Of a DNA stretch of 33,636 nt, positions 23,866-32,630 are shown in pieces (within the stretch, counting starts at the first letter, position 1; each line of letters starts with the position of its first letter). The translations under genes were made by a program, and so were the position numbers. Location of the stretch: NCBI GenBank assembly GCA_030372995.1, contig JAUCPZ010000286.1, positions 1 through 33,636 on the forward strand. Reading direction: 5' to 3'. The notes beneath the pieces were generated by a model, which searched no databases, had not been told where the DNA came from, and saw only the letters and a list, made by a program, of their open reading frames with translations. Source of the stretch: Dehalococcoidia bacterium (GTDB lineage: Bacteria; Chloroflexota; Dehalococcoidia; UBA2247; RBG-13-53-26).

Positions 23866-25281
23866 TTGACGACGGTACGTAGCCTCTCCACGCCAGGTAC
23901 TGACGTGAAAGCCGAAGTGCAAGATTGCCTGAGGGCAGTCCTCGACACTGCACAGGACGGCATGCTGTTGATAGATACCAGCGGCACCGTCGTGGCCGTG
24001 AATAGGGCGCTTTGTCGCCTGTCCGGTCTTGCTGACAAGGACATGCTGGGCAAGCCCTTCGAAATTCTGCCCCTGTTTCCTCTCAACACGCTGGCGGACC
24101 TCGAGGCTCGGCTCAAAGGCACCATGACTGGCCTCGAGTTACCCCCTTTCGAAGCAGAAGTCAGCACTGTTTCCGGTGGACGGATCAAAGTACAGATACG
24201 GCTTACCCCGTGGAGGACGGCCAGCAAGGTAGCCGGCGCGGTCGCGGTCTTGAGAACATTAGACGACATTCGCGGTCTCCTGAGCGCGCATCCCTGCCGC
24301 AGCACTGAGGACAGGTTCCGCGACTTGGTCGAGACGACCAGTGACATTATCTGGGAAGTGGACGGCAGGGCAGTCTACACCTACATCAGCCCGCAGGTGT
24401 ACGACACGCTGGGTTACAGGCCTGAAGAGGTGCTGGGTAAGACGCCCTTTGATTTCGTACCGCTGCAGGAGGCGCGGCGTCTCACCAGACTGTTGCTAGG
24501 GGCTATGAATGCTGGACAGGCGCTAGAGAGTATTGAGGCGCAAAGCCTCCACAAGAATGGCCAGACCGTCTTCCTGGAGATCAGCGGCGTCCCCTTCCGC
24601 GATGCAAGCGGCAATGTGGCCGGGTACCGGGGCATTCACCGCGACGTCACCCGCCGCCGGGCCGCGGATCAGCAGGTCCACGAGACCATCAGGAAGCTGG
24701 AATCCACGGTCGAAAGCGTCATCCAGGCGATATCGTTGACTGTAGAAATGAGGGATCACTACACCGCCGGACATCAGAAGAGGGTCCACCAACTGGCCTG
24801 CGCCATCGCCAGAGAGATGCACCTCCCCATAGAGAGAATCCAAGTCATCCGCGTTGCCGGCCTGTTGCACGATTTCGGCAAGATATTTGTGCCGACCGAG
24901 ATACTCATCAAGCCCGGCAAGTTGAACGAGCTGGAATTTTCCCTTATCAGGTCTCACCCGCAGTCCGGCTACAACGTGCTGCGGAACATCGAATTCCCTT
25001 GGCCGATCGCCGACATCATCGTTCAGCACCATGAACGGATGGATGGATCCGGCTACCCTTCGCATCTTCGTGGAGAGGAGATTGGCACCGAGGCCCGCAT
25101 CCTAGCAGTGGCCGACGTGGTGGAAGCTATGACCTTTCACCGGTCGTATCGGCCAGCCCTTGGACTCGACACTGCCCTCAGAGAGATCACCAGCAACAAG
25201 TCCACCCTCTACGATCCTCAAGTGGCAGAGGCTTGCCTGGACGCCTTCCTCGACCGCAGCTTCCAGTGGGACAACGTGTGA
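23866..25281 (+). CDS. PAS-PAS-HD-GYP sensor phosphodiesterase
   Basis: A cytoplasmic protein of about 471 residues. Two PAS domains (about 18-130 and 150-270) precede a complete HD-GYP domain (about 290-465). The second domain shows RDHYTAGHQKRV, the HD pair in LLHDFGK, and the HHERMDGSGYP signature; these bind the metal centre that hydrolyses cyclic di-GMP or related cyclic dinucleotides. No GGDEF, receiver or membrane segment is present. The TTG at 23866 is chosen for GGAGGAG nine bases upstream; an ATG at 23806 would add 20 residues without a good ribosome site. Its HD-GYP half is closely similar to that of the convergent gene downstream, so the two look like an inverted paralogous pair. 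Confidence 0.85.
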   Translation: MTTVRSLSTPGTDVKAEVQDCLRAVLDTAQDGMLLIDTSGTVVAVNRALCRLSGLADKDMLGKPFEILPLFPLNTLADLEARLKGTMTGLELPPFEAEVSTVSGGRIKVQIRLTPWRTASKVAGAVAVLRTLDDIRGLLSAHPCRSTEDRFRDLVETTSDIIWEVDGRAVYTYISPQVYDTLGYRPEEVLGKTPFDFVPLQEARRLTRLLLGAMNAGQALESIEAQSLHKNGQTVFLEISGVPFRDASGNVAGYRGIHRDVTRRRAADQQVHETIRKLESTVESVIQAISLTVEMRDHYTAGHQKRVHQLACAIAREMHLPIERIQVIRVAGLLHDFGKIFVPTEILIKPGKLNELEFSLIRSHPQSGYNVLRNIEFPWPIADIIVQHHERMDGSGYPSHLRGEEIGTEARILAVADVVEAMTFHRSYRPALGLDTALREITSNKSTLYDPQVAEACLDAFLDRSFQWDNV

Positions 25282-25406
25282 CCACCAAAGGCACACCGCG
25301 ATTGCCAGCAGCGGTCAGAGAGCCTCGCTGATCATCTGTTGGGGACAGTTCAGTCGATGACGGCAGACTCGTCAGAGCTTGCCACACGCCATGGTGCGAC
25401 AGGGCA

Positions 25407-28193
25407 CTAGTACGGCTCTGCGACCGCTTCGCCTTTGAAGCTGAACGCCTGCTCCTTGAAGACGCGGACACAGGCATCCACGACCTGAGGGTCGTACAGG
25501 ACGCCCTTGTTCTTGATGATTTCTTCCAGAGCCTTGTCCAGTCCAAGCGCCGGGCGGTACGGACGATGCGAGGACATGGCCTCGACGACGTCGGCGACGG
25601 CCAGTATCCGGGCCTCGATCAGGATGTCTTCCCCCCGAATTCCGTCTGGATAGCCGGAGCCGTCCATCCTCTCGTGATGTTGCAGAACCGTCTTGGCGAT
25701 GGGCCACGGAAAATCGATCGACTTGAGGATACTATAGCCCGCCTTGGCATGGGTGCGGACCATCGCGAATTCGATATCGTTCAACCGCCCCGGCTTCGTG
25801 AGCAGTTCAGTCGGGAGCAGCATCTTCCCAACGTCGTGCAGCAAGCCAGCCACGTGGACACCCTGGACTTGTTCTGCCGGCAAACCCATCGCCTCAGCGA
25901 TGGCGCACGCCAACTCGGTCACTCTCAACTGGTGTCCTGCGGTGTACCGGTCCCTCATATCCACCATGGCCCGTATCGCCTGTATGGTCCCTTCAAGTGC
26001 CCTTTCCAGCTTCTCGTAGCTCTGGTGCACCTGTTCCTCCGCCCGCTTCTTTTCGGTCACATCGCGAAGTACACCCAGGAATTGCACCGGGTGGCCAGAC
26101 AGGTCTCTCATCACCGTCACCGTGGTATCCACCCACACGGTCGTTCCATCCCGGCGCCGGAGGCCCAGCTCCACCGCCCCACGCAAATCGCGGCTTCCAC
26201 CCCTTCCCACGCCCTCATCGGCCATGAGCTCGGCCAGTATGTCCCTGACTTTCCGTGCTGATGATGGATCGAGCGCGTCATCGAGTCCCCTGAACCGGCT
26301 TTCCTCTGCCCGGTAGCCCAACAACCGTTCAATGGAGGGACTCACATAGACCGGATGCAGGTTGACATCGGTCACCCAGATGACGTCCGTGACATTCTCA
26401 GCCAGGAGGCGGTACCGTTTCTCGCTCTCGCTGAGGGCCTCCTCTGCATGCTTTCGGTCGGTGATTTCGCGGGAAACAACCAGCACCGACTGCACTGAGC
26501 CATCGGGGCCGAACTCCGGCGTCAGGTGGGCCTCAAAATGCCCGTGTCCGCTGACAGTGGGCATCTCATACTCAATCACCCTCTCCTGCCCAGTCACGAA
26601 GACCGCCTCTCCCGCCTCCTCCCACAAACGGACCAGCTCCTTGGGTGCTCCGAGCTCCCCGTTCGTCTTGCCGATGAATTCGGACCGGGGTATGCCTGTC
26701 AAACGTTCCACAGCGCGGTTGATGTAAAGATGGCGCTTGGCTCTATCGTATCTGGCCACGACATCAGTGGCATTCTCCGCAAGCGCCCTGAACTCCTGCT
26801 CACGCCTTTGGAGCTCTTCCTGCGTCCGCTTACGCTCGGTGATGTCCCTCACCACCGCGATGGAACCAACCACGTCTCCGCGCATCTTGAGAGGCGACAC
26901 ACGGACCTCCAGTATCAGCTTCTGACCCGGCTTTGTGGTCACCTCGAGTTCAAGTGGCGGCGCATCCATCCCCGACAACAAGGGAGCAAAAGCAGATTCC
27001 ATCTTGGCGATATCCTTCGCGGGGAACATGTCCAGCTCACGGAATGATCTGCCGATGATCTCGTCCGCAGAGTAGCCGCCAACTTCGAGTATCCGCCTGT
27101 TCACCCTCATCAGTGTGCCCGAGAGATCGAAGACCGCTATGCCATCCCGTACGCTGTCGAACACCGCCTGCAGATCACGGCGCGACTCCTGTAACGCGCT
27201 CTCCGTTCTCCTTTGTTCAGTAATGTCCCGCATCGAGACGAGGCCCGCCAGCCTACCCTGATACTCAGTCCGGACACCCACAGCGCTGATCCAGACTTCG
27301 CGCCCATCCTTCCTCAGTGCTTTGAGTTCCAGCACCTGGTGCAGATCCTTCTCGAACATAGACTCAGCCATCAATTGCGCCACGTGCCCTCTCGTTTCAG
27401 CAGGCAAGTAGTCCAGCGGATTCACGCCGACCATCTCCTCCGGTGACGAGAAACCGAAGATGCGGGCGGCCGCCTGATTCGCAATGAGTATCCTCCCAGT
27501 GGCCGCATCTATCACTTCGATGCCATCGAGCGTCGTTTCAAACAGGTGCTGGTAACTTCTCTCGGTCTCCCGTAAAGCCTTCTCAGACTTCGCCTGTTCC
27601 AAGCTCTCAACGATCTCCCACTGCGCTCCGCGGCGTATCACAATACCCTGATGGGTTCTGAACAAGCCCAGGGTCTCCGGGATACCCAGGCCAGCGGCCG
27701 GATATGCGCAAAGTGCCACCACTGGAAGGCCACTGATGAATTGGCAGACCATCTCTTCATACGCCAAGACAGCGGCCCGTTCAGTCTCGCCCACCCAGCT
27801 CAATTCGCCGGCCACCCAGACCCCATCCAGGCCACGCGCTCTCGCGCGGGCAAGCGCCTCAGAAGCATGATGCACAGCCGCGGTTACGTCTAGGCGGCCG
27901 TCGCGCATGTACCAGTCGGTGTGGGCCACCGCTGCGATCTGTCCCTTCCGGCGGTACTGCTCCAGGTGGGGGACACTGTCCATGAGTTTGTCCATGACAA
28001 GCCGCCCCACAGGTTCGGAAGACAACCAGAGGCAGAGCGCGTTCCGCTCCAGCCCCGTCATGAAGTATGACGTCATGAGCTTTATCAGCTCGTCATGGGA
28101 AGACGATATGTAGCAGAGGTGTGTCCCCCATCGCACCTTGTCGAAGATGCCGGTCTCCGCAGATACGCCAGTTCCTATGCTCATAATCTTCAT
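25407..28193 (-). CDS. MEDS-PAS(x4)-HD-GYP multidomain sensor phosphodiesterase
   Basis: A soluble protein of about 928 residues. The N-terminal 200 residues (FDKVRWGTHLCYISSSHDEL, CLWLSSEPV, GVWVAGELSW) match the MEDS domain of DcmR-like sensors. Four PAS domains follow at about 212-335, 340-460, 470-590 and 595-720, each with the SALQES or AEEALSE type linker helix, then a complete HD-GYP domain (about 740-915) with RDRYTAGHQLRV, LLHDVGK and HHERMDGSGYP. It should sense several cues and break down a cyclic dinucleotide. The start is uncertain: ATG at 28193, ATG at 28184 or GTG at 28244 are all in frame and none has a strong ribosome site. It runs tail to tail with the related gene at 23866-25281, 125 bases apart. 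Confidence 0.87.
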   Translation of the reverse strand: MKIMSIGTGVSAETGIFDKVRWGTHLCYISSSHDELIKLMTSYFMTGLERNALCLWLSSEPVGRLVMDKLMDSVPHLEQYRRKGQIAAVAHTDWYMRDGRLDVTAAVHHASEALARARARGLDGVWVAGELSWVGETERAAVLAYEEMVCQFISGLPVVALCAYPAAGLGIPETLGLFRTHQGIVIRRGAQWEIVESLEQAKSEKALRETERSYQHLFETTLDGIEVIDAATGRILIANQAAARIFGFSSPEEMVGVNPLDYLPAETRGHVAQLMAESMFEKDLHQVLELKALRKDGREVWISAVGVRTEYQGRLAGLVSMRDITEQRRTESALQESRRDLQAVFDSVRDGIAVFDLSGTLMRVNRRILEVGGYSADEIIGRSFRELDMFPAKDIAKMESAFAPLLSGMDAPPLELEVTTKPGQKLILEVRVSPLKMRGDVVGSIAVVRDITERKRTQEELQRREQEFRALAENATDVVARYDRAKRHLYINRAVERLTGIPRSEFIGKTNGELGAPKELVRLWEEAGEAVFVTGQERVIEYEMPTVSGHGHFEAHLTPEFGPDGSVQSVLVVSREITDRKHAEEALSESEKRYRLLAENVTDVIWVTDVNLHPVYVSPSIERLLGYRAEESRFRGLDDALDPSSARKVRDILAELMADEGVGRGGSRDLRGAVELGLRRRDGTTVWVDTTVTVMRDLSGHPVQFLGVLRDVTEKKRAEEQVHQSYEKLERALEGTIQAIRAMVDMRDRYTAGHQLRVTELACAIAEAMGLPAEQVQGVHVAGLLHDVGKMLLPTELLTKPGRLNDIEFAMVRTHAKAGYSILKSIDFPWPIAKTVLQHHERMDGSGYPDGIRGEDILIEARILAVADVVEAMSSHRPYRPALGLDKALEEIIKNKGVLYDPQVVDACVRVFKEQAFSFKGEAVAEPY

Positions 28194-29035
28194 CCGCAGT
28201 GGCCAGAGATTGCCAATGCTCCAACGGCCAAGCGGCGGCCGCACAAGGCCGCTTCAGAGAAAACGCAACAGGCCGTCAGACAGATGCGCCAAAGCCGCCG
28301 ATGCTGTCACCCGCAGCCGGCGGCAATGGCCATCCCGTTCGGCCATCTCGATCTTCTCTCCTCGCCCCCTCCCCTCCGGGCAATGCGACCCCATCACAGT
28401 GCGCCCCATTTCAGTTGGCACCAGGGGTTACAGAATCATTACACGCCCGCATGGACATTCTCTGACAATTATGGCGCGATAGGAAGACACAATGGGTCTA
28501 CTTTTCTGACCCAATTGGCTACTCGACAAGGGTTAGCAGAATGCGAAAAGCAAAGGTGACGAGACACTGGGGATCTGCCCCCAACTGCATCGCGGCGCGC
28601 CTCACGCCGCCGCCACTCGGCCCGGGCGCGGACCATCACGGTACCGAAGGCCACCATCACTGCGGCCACAGCCGCCAGCACCACAAACCGACTTCCACAG
28701 CTCCGACCGCATCCCCCCTTCCCATATCCCGAATCAAGGTCGCTGTCGGTTTCTCTCCCCTCCGATCGAACGCAATCTGCGCAGGACGAGCCGACTCCCA
28801 AAGTTGACGGAACCTGCGCCCGAAATGTAGCAGCGGATGGAGGGACCCAGACCGCCGCAACATCTGGCGTCATGCCGAAACCGAGCGCTTCGGGTCACCA
28901 CTCATAGCCAATTGGGGCTTACCGCAGCCGACGGCGTGGCGCAGAATGTCTGCATCAGCGGTCCACTGGAACGGCAGAGGCGAACGCGACGGAGTCCCGG
29001 CTGAACCGGGAATCCAAACGAGAGAGGACGGCGCC
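28194..29035. other. Long gap between divergent sensor and TIM-barrel genes
   Basis: About 840 bases with no firm gene. A minus-strand TTGTCA (28472-28477) and TGTAAT 19 bases further on are a weak promoter candidate for the sensor gene. CCCAATTGGCT (28510-28520) and AGCCAATTGGG (28908-28918) form an 11-base inverted repeat. One possible small membrane protein is listed separately. Confidence 0.35.
28469..28684 (-). CDS. Possible small single-pass membrane protein (weak)
   Basis: A frame of about 71 codons beginning at a GTG, with GGAAG seven bases upstream, opens with VLAAVAAVMVAFGTVMV, a good membrane helix, then a strongly basic RARAEWRRREARR segment, as expected for the cytoplasmic side of a short membrane protein. 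The C-terminal half has low similarity to anything I know and the frame could equally be chance in GC-rich DNA. It is included only because the helix plus positive charges is hard to ignore. Confidence 0.22.
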   Translation of the reverse strand: MVLAAVAAVMVAFGTVMVRARAEWRRREARRDAVGGRSPVSRHLCFSHSANPCRVANWVRKVDPLCLPIAP

Positions 29036-30211
29036 ATGAAATACGCTACGTCATCACACCACGCCATGATCATCAGCTTCAATTGCTACACCTACATGCT
29101 TCTGAGGCTCGGATTCGAGAGACTCGCCGACAGGCTGCCGTTCATCAGGATTGCTGAGAAGCGATTCAATAGCCTCACTCTCCGTCTGGCCAATACCACC
29201 TGGAATCCCAGCCTTATCGGCCCCCAGCTCTTTGATGCGGTGGAATTGCACCTCACCGATCCCCGGCTGTTCTACAACCGTTTCGAGTGGAAGATAAACG
29301 ACAGGATGGTGAGAAGCCTGGGTCTGCCCATCTCTTCTTTTCATGCGCACATTGAGAAGAGCCCGCTCTTGACCAGGTACACGTTCAATCTTTGTGATGT
29401 CTCGCCACGCATGAGGAAAGCCATACGCGGGCAGCTAGAAGCAGCATACCGCATAGCCGAGGCGCACCCTAAGTCAGTGGTCACCGACAATCCGGTGATC
29501 GTCTTCCACGCCGGCCTGGCCCAAGACGCTGCCGACCGTGAGGCGGCCTTGCTCAGGCTCAGGGAGAACCTGGAGTTCCTGGCAGCCACCAACAAGCAGC
29601 TCTATGAGCACTATGGGCACGACCGGAAGATCATTCCCACCCTGGAGAACAGCCCGAATGAAGGAACCTGGCTCTGCCAGACCCTGGATGAGTGCGTACA
29701 GGTCCTCAGGGGCCTCTCAGATGAGATCAAGCTCACCCTGGATTATGGCCATGCCCTGACAGTCAAAGGCGGGCGGAATGCCCTGCTGCAGCAGTTGAAG
29801 AACAAGGAGGTCGGTGAGAACATAGTCAGCCTCCACATGCACCATTCCCCAGAGGTCAATAACGAGGCACAGCATGTCCACGCTCCGTTGTCAAAGATCC
29901 CCCAGGGCAATCTGCAGACCCTGGCCAGCGATCTCAGGGAGATTGTGCACTGCACCGCCATAAAGAAGCAGGGCTACGTCACCATGGAGGTCCCATCGGG
30001 CGATCCCCTGGACTACATGCCGTGGCTGAGGACCAGCAAGAGATCGGCCGCTCTAGTCAACAGGTTCTTGAGTGGCACGCGCTTGTTCGAGTTCAGCGAC
30101 TTTCAGGGGACGGTCAAAGACCAGTTGGCCAGCCTGGCTCTTCTGAAGGACATGCTGGACGACAGCGTCCTTGCGGGCGAGAAGGTCTGGGCCTACCGCG
30201 GCAGCAACTAG
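29036..30211 (+). CDS. Xylose isomerase/AP endonuclease-like TIM-barrel metalloprotein
   Basis: A 391-residue protein that I place in the sugar-isomerase/endonuclease IV-like TIM barrel group. The candidate metal ligands fall on successive strands: SSFHAH (His103/105), VIVFHAG (His158), PTLENSPNEG (Glu204), LTLDYGHA (Asp236, His239), SLHMHHS (His267/269) and VTMEVP (Glu318). This is the usual set for a di- or tri-metal site. The protein is longer than typical family members, with extra helices at both ends. AGAGAGGA lies eight bases before the ATG at 29036. It could be a sugar-phosphate isomerase, an epimerase or a UvdE/Nfo-like repair nuclease; no neighbour decides. Not membrane bound. Confidence 0.75.
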   Translation: MKYATSSHHAMIISFNCYTYMLLRLGFERLADRLPFIRIAEKRFNSLTLRLANTTWNPSLIGPQLFDAVELHLTDPRLFYNRFEWKINDRMVRSLGLPISSFHAHIEKSPLLTRYTFNLCDVSPRMRKAIRGQLEAAYRIAEAHPKSVVTDNPVIVFHAGLAQDAADREAALLRLRENLEFLAATNKQLYEHYGHDRKIIPTLENSPNEGTWLCQTLDECVQVLRGLSDEIKLTLDYGHALTVKGGRNALLQQLKNKEVGENIVSLHMHHSPEVNNEAQHVHAPLSKIPQGNLQTLASDLREIVHCTAIKKQGYVTMEVPSGDPLDYMPWLRTSKRSAALVNRFLSGTRLFEFSDFQGTVKDQLASLALLKDMLDDSVLAGEKVWAYRGSN

Positions 30212-30355
30212 CTTGGCCTGACGTCCGAGCCATTCGCGACTGAGAATGTGCCCCGTTTCCTGACTCGCCGCTGTGACGCAGTGTGCCTGCTCATCTACAG
30301 ACGTTCCGCGCCGTTAGATGCCCAAGACCGATGCGCATCAGGAGGGGATTGCAGG

Positions 30356-31351
30356 CTACCAGCGCATCACGGTGGCGCCCCAGGTGAAGCCAGCGCCGAA
30401 CGCGACAAAGACCACGATGCTTCCTTCCTTTATCAGGCCCTCGTCCAGCGCTTCGCACAGAGCAATCGGCAGTGATGCCGCCGTAGTATTTCCGTAACGC
30501 TGGATGTTGCTGTAGAACTTCTCTTCCGGCACCCCCAGCGCCGCCGCCGCAAACTGGTTGATGCGCAGGTTCGCCTGGTGGGGAATGAACAGGTCGACGT
30601 CTTCGACCTTAAGGTCGTTGGCCTTCAGGGCTTCCTGGATCACTTCGGGTATCTTGGTCACCGCGACCCGGAAAACTTCCTTGCCCTTCATCTTCGGCCA
30701 GAGGCACCCCTGATCCAGCATCTCGTGCGTCAGGCAAGGCTTCTTGCTGATGTCAAACATGATCAGATGCAGGATGTCCGCGAACGAGCCGTCGGCGTGA
30801 AGATGGTTGGAGAGAATGCCCCGCGACGGGTCATCGGACGGCCCGACGATCACCGCACCCGCGCCGTCCCCGAAGATCACGGCCACATCGCGGCCCTCGT
30901 CGGTGAAGTTCAGGCCGCTTGAGTGAACTTCGGCACCCACGACCAGAATCCTCTTGTACATGCCAGTCTTGACAAAGGCATCGGCAGTGGCAAGGCTGTA
31001 CACGAAGCCGGAGCACTGGTTCCTGATATCCATGCAGCCTATCTCGGAGAGGCCCATTTTCGGCTGCAGGTAGCATCCGTTCCCCGGGAACAGATGATCG
31101 GGGCTGAGCGTGGCAAAGATGATGAAATCCAGGTCTTCTGCCTTCATTCCCGCGTTCTTCAGAGCCTCCTTCGAGGCCTCCAGAGCAAGGTCCGAGCAGT
31201 AAACCCCTTCCTCGGCAAAACGCCTCTCCACAATACCTGTGCGCTTCCGGATCCACTCGTCGCTGGTGTTGAACATCTTGGCCAGGTCGAAGTTGGTCAC
31301 ACGCTTCTCCGGCAGGTACTTCCCAACTCCGAGTATTCTCGATCTAATCAT
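30356..31351 (-). CDS. fabH: Beta-ketoacyl-ACP synthase III family protein
   Basis: A 331-residue FabH-type condensing enzyme. The opening RILGVGKYLPEKRVTN, catalytic Cys113 in NQCSGF, IPHQANLRI with the catalytic His, and YGNTTAAS with the catalytic Asn are all intact. FabH joins acetyl-CoA or another short acyl-CoA to malonyl-ACP to start fatty acid synthesis; related proteins load other acyl groups. GGAGGT precedes the ATG and a good promoter is about 78 bases further up. It is monocistronic here, away from other fab genes, so a specialised role or scattered fatty acid genes are both possible. Confidence 0.92.
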   Translation of the reverse strand: MIRSRILGVGKYLPEKRVTNFDLAKMFNTSDEWIRKRTGIVERRFAEEGVYCSDLALEASKEALKNAGMKAEDLDFIIFATLSPDHLFPGNGCYLQPKMGLSEIGCMDIRNQCSGFVYSLATADAFVKTGMYKRILVVGAEVHSSGLNFTDEGRDVAVIFGDGAGAVIVGPSDDPSRGILSNHLHADGSFADILHLIMFDISKKPCLTHEMLDQGCLWPKMKGKEVFRVAVTKIPEVIQEALKANDLKVEDVDLFIPHQANLRINQFAAAALGVPEEKFYSNIQRYGNTTAASLPIALCEALDEGLIKEGSIVVFVAFGAGFTWGATVMRW

Positions 31352-31435
31352 GGCAGTCGACCTCCGTACAACCAGAATGCGGGCCGGCTCGGCCCATTCA
31401 GCGCCCTCAAAGAACCGGGGAACGAATCGAGCAAG

Positions 31436-31464
31436 AGTCTACCAACGGGACGGCCGCGGGTCAA
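31436..31464 (-). promoter_or_regulatory. Promoter of the FabH-type gene
   Basis: On the minus strand TTGACC (31459-31464), a 17-base spacer and TAGACT (31436-31441) fit a sigma70 promoter. Transcription would begin near 31429, giving a leader of about 78 bases. Confidence 0.5.
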
Positions 31465-31997
31465 GGTCGATCCTGAACGATCCGGCTGGCTAACGAAGTA
31501 CGCCTCACTGACCCCACAAGGGAACGCCGAGTGCCGCGGCCTCGAGATAAGGGATTTCGACGGCCAGTCCGCGCCACCGCACTAAAGCCCCTGTTCCCTC
31601 TTTGCCAGTTCGACTCCCCCGAGTCCTCCTTCAGAGGAGAGGCGCGAATCGAATCCAAGAATGCAGACTGGTTCTCTCCCGTCAGAGACGAACCGTCAGC
31701 GCACGCTCCACGCGCCGTGTACCTTGAGGTCCCACTGAGAAAGAACGGTCGCGCCTCCAGACTGGGGATACACCTGTTGTCGGACGCCGCATCTTGGGCC
31801 TGAGGTCCTGCATTTGCGGCCCACGCCTGCCGCTGATGACGTGATCACCGGTCCCAGCAGGAGTGATGATACCGTGAGGCCAGTATCCTGCGTTGAGACA
31901 CAGCGGTTACTCGGATGGCTTAGTCTCTAGGAACGTGGGGTAGTGCCACGGCAAGTCAATAGGTTGGGCTGGTCAGTAAAAGGTCCGAGGAACAAAG
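31465..31997. other. Non-coding stretch upstream of the zinc-ribbon gene
   Basis: About 530 bases without a credible gene on either strand. A small dyad GACTC-CCC-GAGTC near 31611-31624 is the only symmetric element I noticed. No tRNA, repeat array or clear promoter is seen. Confidence 0.4.
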
Positions 31998-32240
31998 ATG
32001 CCATCGAAACGACGTGAGGCACGCTCGCAGACCGCGGTCGTCTCCAATTGCCGCCATCATTGGATAATCGACTCGTCCCAGCAGCTTGAGAGCCGGGGAC
32101 GGTGCCGGTTGTGTGGTGAAGAAAGGGTCTTCGTGAACAAGATAACTCCACAGAACAAGAAACCGGTTGCCGTCGACGAGACGATTCCTCTTGAGGGCGA
32201 TATCTTCCCCGGCGACCCAGGCAGCGACGAGGCGATCTAG
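31998..32240 (+). CDS. Small zinc-ribbon protein with CxHHW motif
   Basis: An 80-residue protein with a compact zinc-binding unit: Cys18, His20, His21 and Trp22 in NCRHHWII, then SRGRCRLCGEERVFVN with Cys36 and Cys39. The pattern CxHHW-x13-CxxCG followed by R-x-F-x-N resembles tiny conserved proteins I have met in Chloroflexota and Actinobacteria; that recollection could not be checked here. The basic N-terminus (PSKRREARSQ) and acidic C-terminus (GDIFPGDPGSDE) flank it. Such proteins are thought to bind nucleic acid or partner proteins, but no function is established. CGAGGAAC lies a few bases before the ATG. A hairpin terminator stands about 170 bases downstream. Confidence 0.72.
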   Translation: MPSKRREARSQTAVVSNCRHHWIIDSSQQLESRGRCRLCGEERVFVNKITPQNKKPVAVDETIPLEGDIFPGDPGSDEAI

Positions 32241-32582
32241 GCCGGTCGGTGATCTTAGCACATCCCCACCTTGACCTGGCGAAGGTGGGCTCGACACAAG
32301 ACGGAACTTCATGCTCCCCTTTGGGTATGCGGCGCCTTCCAGAGGCAACCTGCGATAAGTGATTCCCGTCGCGCCTGACTGGCTGCACGGGAGGGAAGAA
32401 AGAAGACAAAGAAAAAAGCCCATCTGAGCAGGTGGGCTTCTCTTGTCTAGAGCGGGGGGTGTCCTCTCTAGAGCAAGCCCAGTCTACCGAAGCGGACGCG
32501 CACATGGATTGGAACGCGGTTAGACTATCATTAGGAAACGGTGAGAAATGACGGGCCATGGGCCAAACACGTTCGAACCCGT
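32241..32582. other. Non-coding gap holding a bidirectional terminator
   Basis: No protein gene is convincing here. The gap has the terminator at 32402-32439, two copies of TCTAGAGC (32445-32452 and 32467-32474), and GGGCTT/AAGCCC (32434-32439 and 32474-32479) that can pair around them, so a minus-strand transcript could fold just ahead of the terminator. Confidence 0.4.
32402..32439 (-). terminator. Intrinsic terminator, strongest on the minus strand
   Basis: AGCCCATC-TGAGCA-GGTGGGCT (32417-32438) gives an eight-pair stem with one G-T pair. On the minus strand it is followed by TTTTTTCTTTG, a classic T-run. On the plus strand it is followed by TCTCTTGTCT, a weaker run, so it may also end the zinc-ribbon transcript. 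No minus-strand gene is seen upstream of it. Confidence 0.75.
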
Positions 32583-32610
32583 TTGCTAAACAGGCTGTGC
32601 GCTGTACACT
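32583..32610 (+). promoter_or_regulatory. Candidate promoter of the Cys-rich peptide gene
   Basis: TTGCTA (32583-32588), a 16-base spacer and TACACT (32605-32610) are a fair sigma70 match, each four of six. The start would fall near 32617, so the message would begin close to the GGAGGTGA ribosome site. Confidence 0.4.
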
Positions 32611-32630
32611 GGTGGCATGGAGGTGAGTAG

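Noticed and set aside
28421..28440. Sigma54-like TTGGCACC followed by TTACA
   Set aside because: The GC of the -12 element is missing, and no sigma54 activator gene is nearby.
32570..32595. tRNA-like GTTCGAACC and GTTTGCTAAAC elements
   Set aside because: The flanks do not pair into a T-arm or acceptor stem on either strand, so this is not a tRNA or an attachment site I can support.
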